Source: Rhizophlyctis rosea (Eukaryota; Chytridiomycota; Chytridiomycetes; Rhizophlyctidales; Rhizophlyctidaceae). Taken from it: a stretch of DNA of 64,000 bases. The position numbers and the translations under genes were made by a program. The number at the start of each line of letters is the position of its first letter. Position 1 is the first letter of the stretch. Below are positions 63,801 to 64,000 of this stretch, piece after piece. The stretch covers positions 35,864-99,863 of the forward strand of contig JADGJC010000139.1 of NCBI GenBank assembly GCA_027596075.1, read 5' to 3'. The notes under the pieces are model-generated. The model was not told where the DNA came from, searched no databases, and saw nothing but the letters and a program-made list of their open reading frames with translations.

Positions 63801-64000
63801 TTCCGTTCCGGCGCCGGCGCATTAGTCTGGTACCTCTCGTTCCGCGCAAACGCCGTCATGAGGGCGTCGTATGCCCATTCTGGGTCATGCGCTTGTTTGC
63901 TGATGCCGATGATGAGCGCTTTGACGGATGCGACGCCCGTGGGGGGGTAGATTTGGACCTGGGGGAGGGGTGGTCAGGAGGGGAGGGAAGATTGGGGGGG
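60813..64000 (-). CDS. Class C (GABA-B-like) G-protein-coupled receptor, N-terminus outside window
   Basis: Plasma-membrane receptor of the metabotropic glutamate/GABA-B class. Resolved exons, 3' to 5': 60813-61245, 61519-61621, 61710-61773, 61889-62017, 62158-62324, 62409-62489, 62757-62985, 63052-63133, then (frame link unclear around 63140-63330) 63389-63492, 63585-63618 (34 nt) and 63746 to the edge. Seven membrane segments are visible, including GIAGAGMVVNVVLLVLFVGK, GGIIALSSVLM, FFAIGYALVLGSLFVKTYRI (class C TM3 and loop), LFGLLGGIVAVEVVLLLV and LLISLGTVLGAVIPICIFAI. The C-terminal tail is cytoplasmic and Ser/Gly-rich. The ectodomain part (DPEWAYDALMTAF; GEIEGSNPVQLAFNEILYK) resembles a bacterial-type extracellular solute-binding protein fold. 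The 5' end is truncated by the window. Confidence 0.85.
61246..61405. repeat. Imperfect GT/GTGA microsatellite
   Basis: About 160 nt of TG-rich simple sequence inside an intron of the GPCR gene (CA-rich on the coding strand). It makes this intron 273 nt. Confidence 0.8.
63720..63736. repeat. Poly-C tract
   Basis: 17 consecutive C in a GPCR intron (poly-G on the coding strand). Its length may be unreliable in the assembly. Confidence 0.8.

Overview
This window is nuclear DNA from a fungus with many short introns (mostly 50-80 nt, GT...AG), and probably an early-diverging zoosporic (chytrid-like) one. The basis is gene content. It has an Integrator subunit (INTS9), a USP48-type deubiquitinase and a class C (GABA-B-like) GPCR, which I believe are largely missing from Dikarya. 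These sit beside typically fungal genes: a Clr2-type silencing factor, a Pbi2-type proteinase inhibitor, a fungal F-box protein and TMS1/SERINC. The organism name is inference. No CRISPR array, rRNA or convincing tRNA was seen. Gene models below were built by hand from splice-site and frame agreement.

Layout, left to right. INTS9 (minus, C-terminus off the left edge); ERICH2-like acidic protein (plus); RAD51 (minus, 9 exons) divergent from the spliceosomal helicase DHX8/Prp22 (plus); an F-box gene interrupted by a stop codon (minus); SERINC/TMS1 (minus, 8 exons) divergent from a USP48-like deubiquitinase with C-terminal zinc fingers (plus); a degenerate cystathionine beta-synthase (plus); LTO1 (minus) divergent from ribosomal protein uS17/RPS11 (plus); a tiny Cys/Gly-rich protein (plus); a Clr2-bromodomain protein with an apparent frameshift (plus); mitochondrial uS15m (minus) divergent from a Pbi2-like inhibitor and its tandem paralogue (plus); an HSF-type transcription factor (minus); a 5.8-kb stretch with no gene I can recognise; a giant PARP (minus, 42262-53316); the OLA1/YchF ATPase (minus); a structured-looking noncoding interval; a bHLH factor (minus); and the 3' part of a class C GPCR (minus, N-terminus off the right edge).

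The standout is the PARP. Twenty-three exons join in frame to about 3138 residues: chromodomain-like segment, basic/acidic linkers, some 25-30 ankyrin repeats, WGR domain, PARP regulatory domain, H-Y-E catalytic domain, then a PBZ-like Cys2-His2 finger and an acidic tail. It would place a chromatin reader, a protein-interaction scaffold, a poly(ADP-ribose) writer and a possible poly(ADP-ribose) reader on one chain.

Functionally the window is enriched for genome and chromatin maintenance (PARP, RAD51, Clr2-bromodomain, HSF and bHLH factors), RNA processing and translation (INTS9, DHX8, RPS11, LTO1, OLA1, uS15m) and membrane or signalling proteins (SERINC, GPCR). Several genes are divergent pairs with short shared upstream regions.
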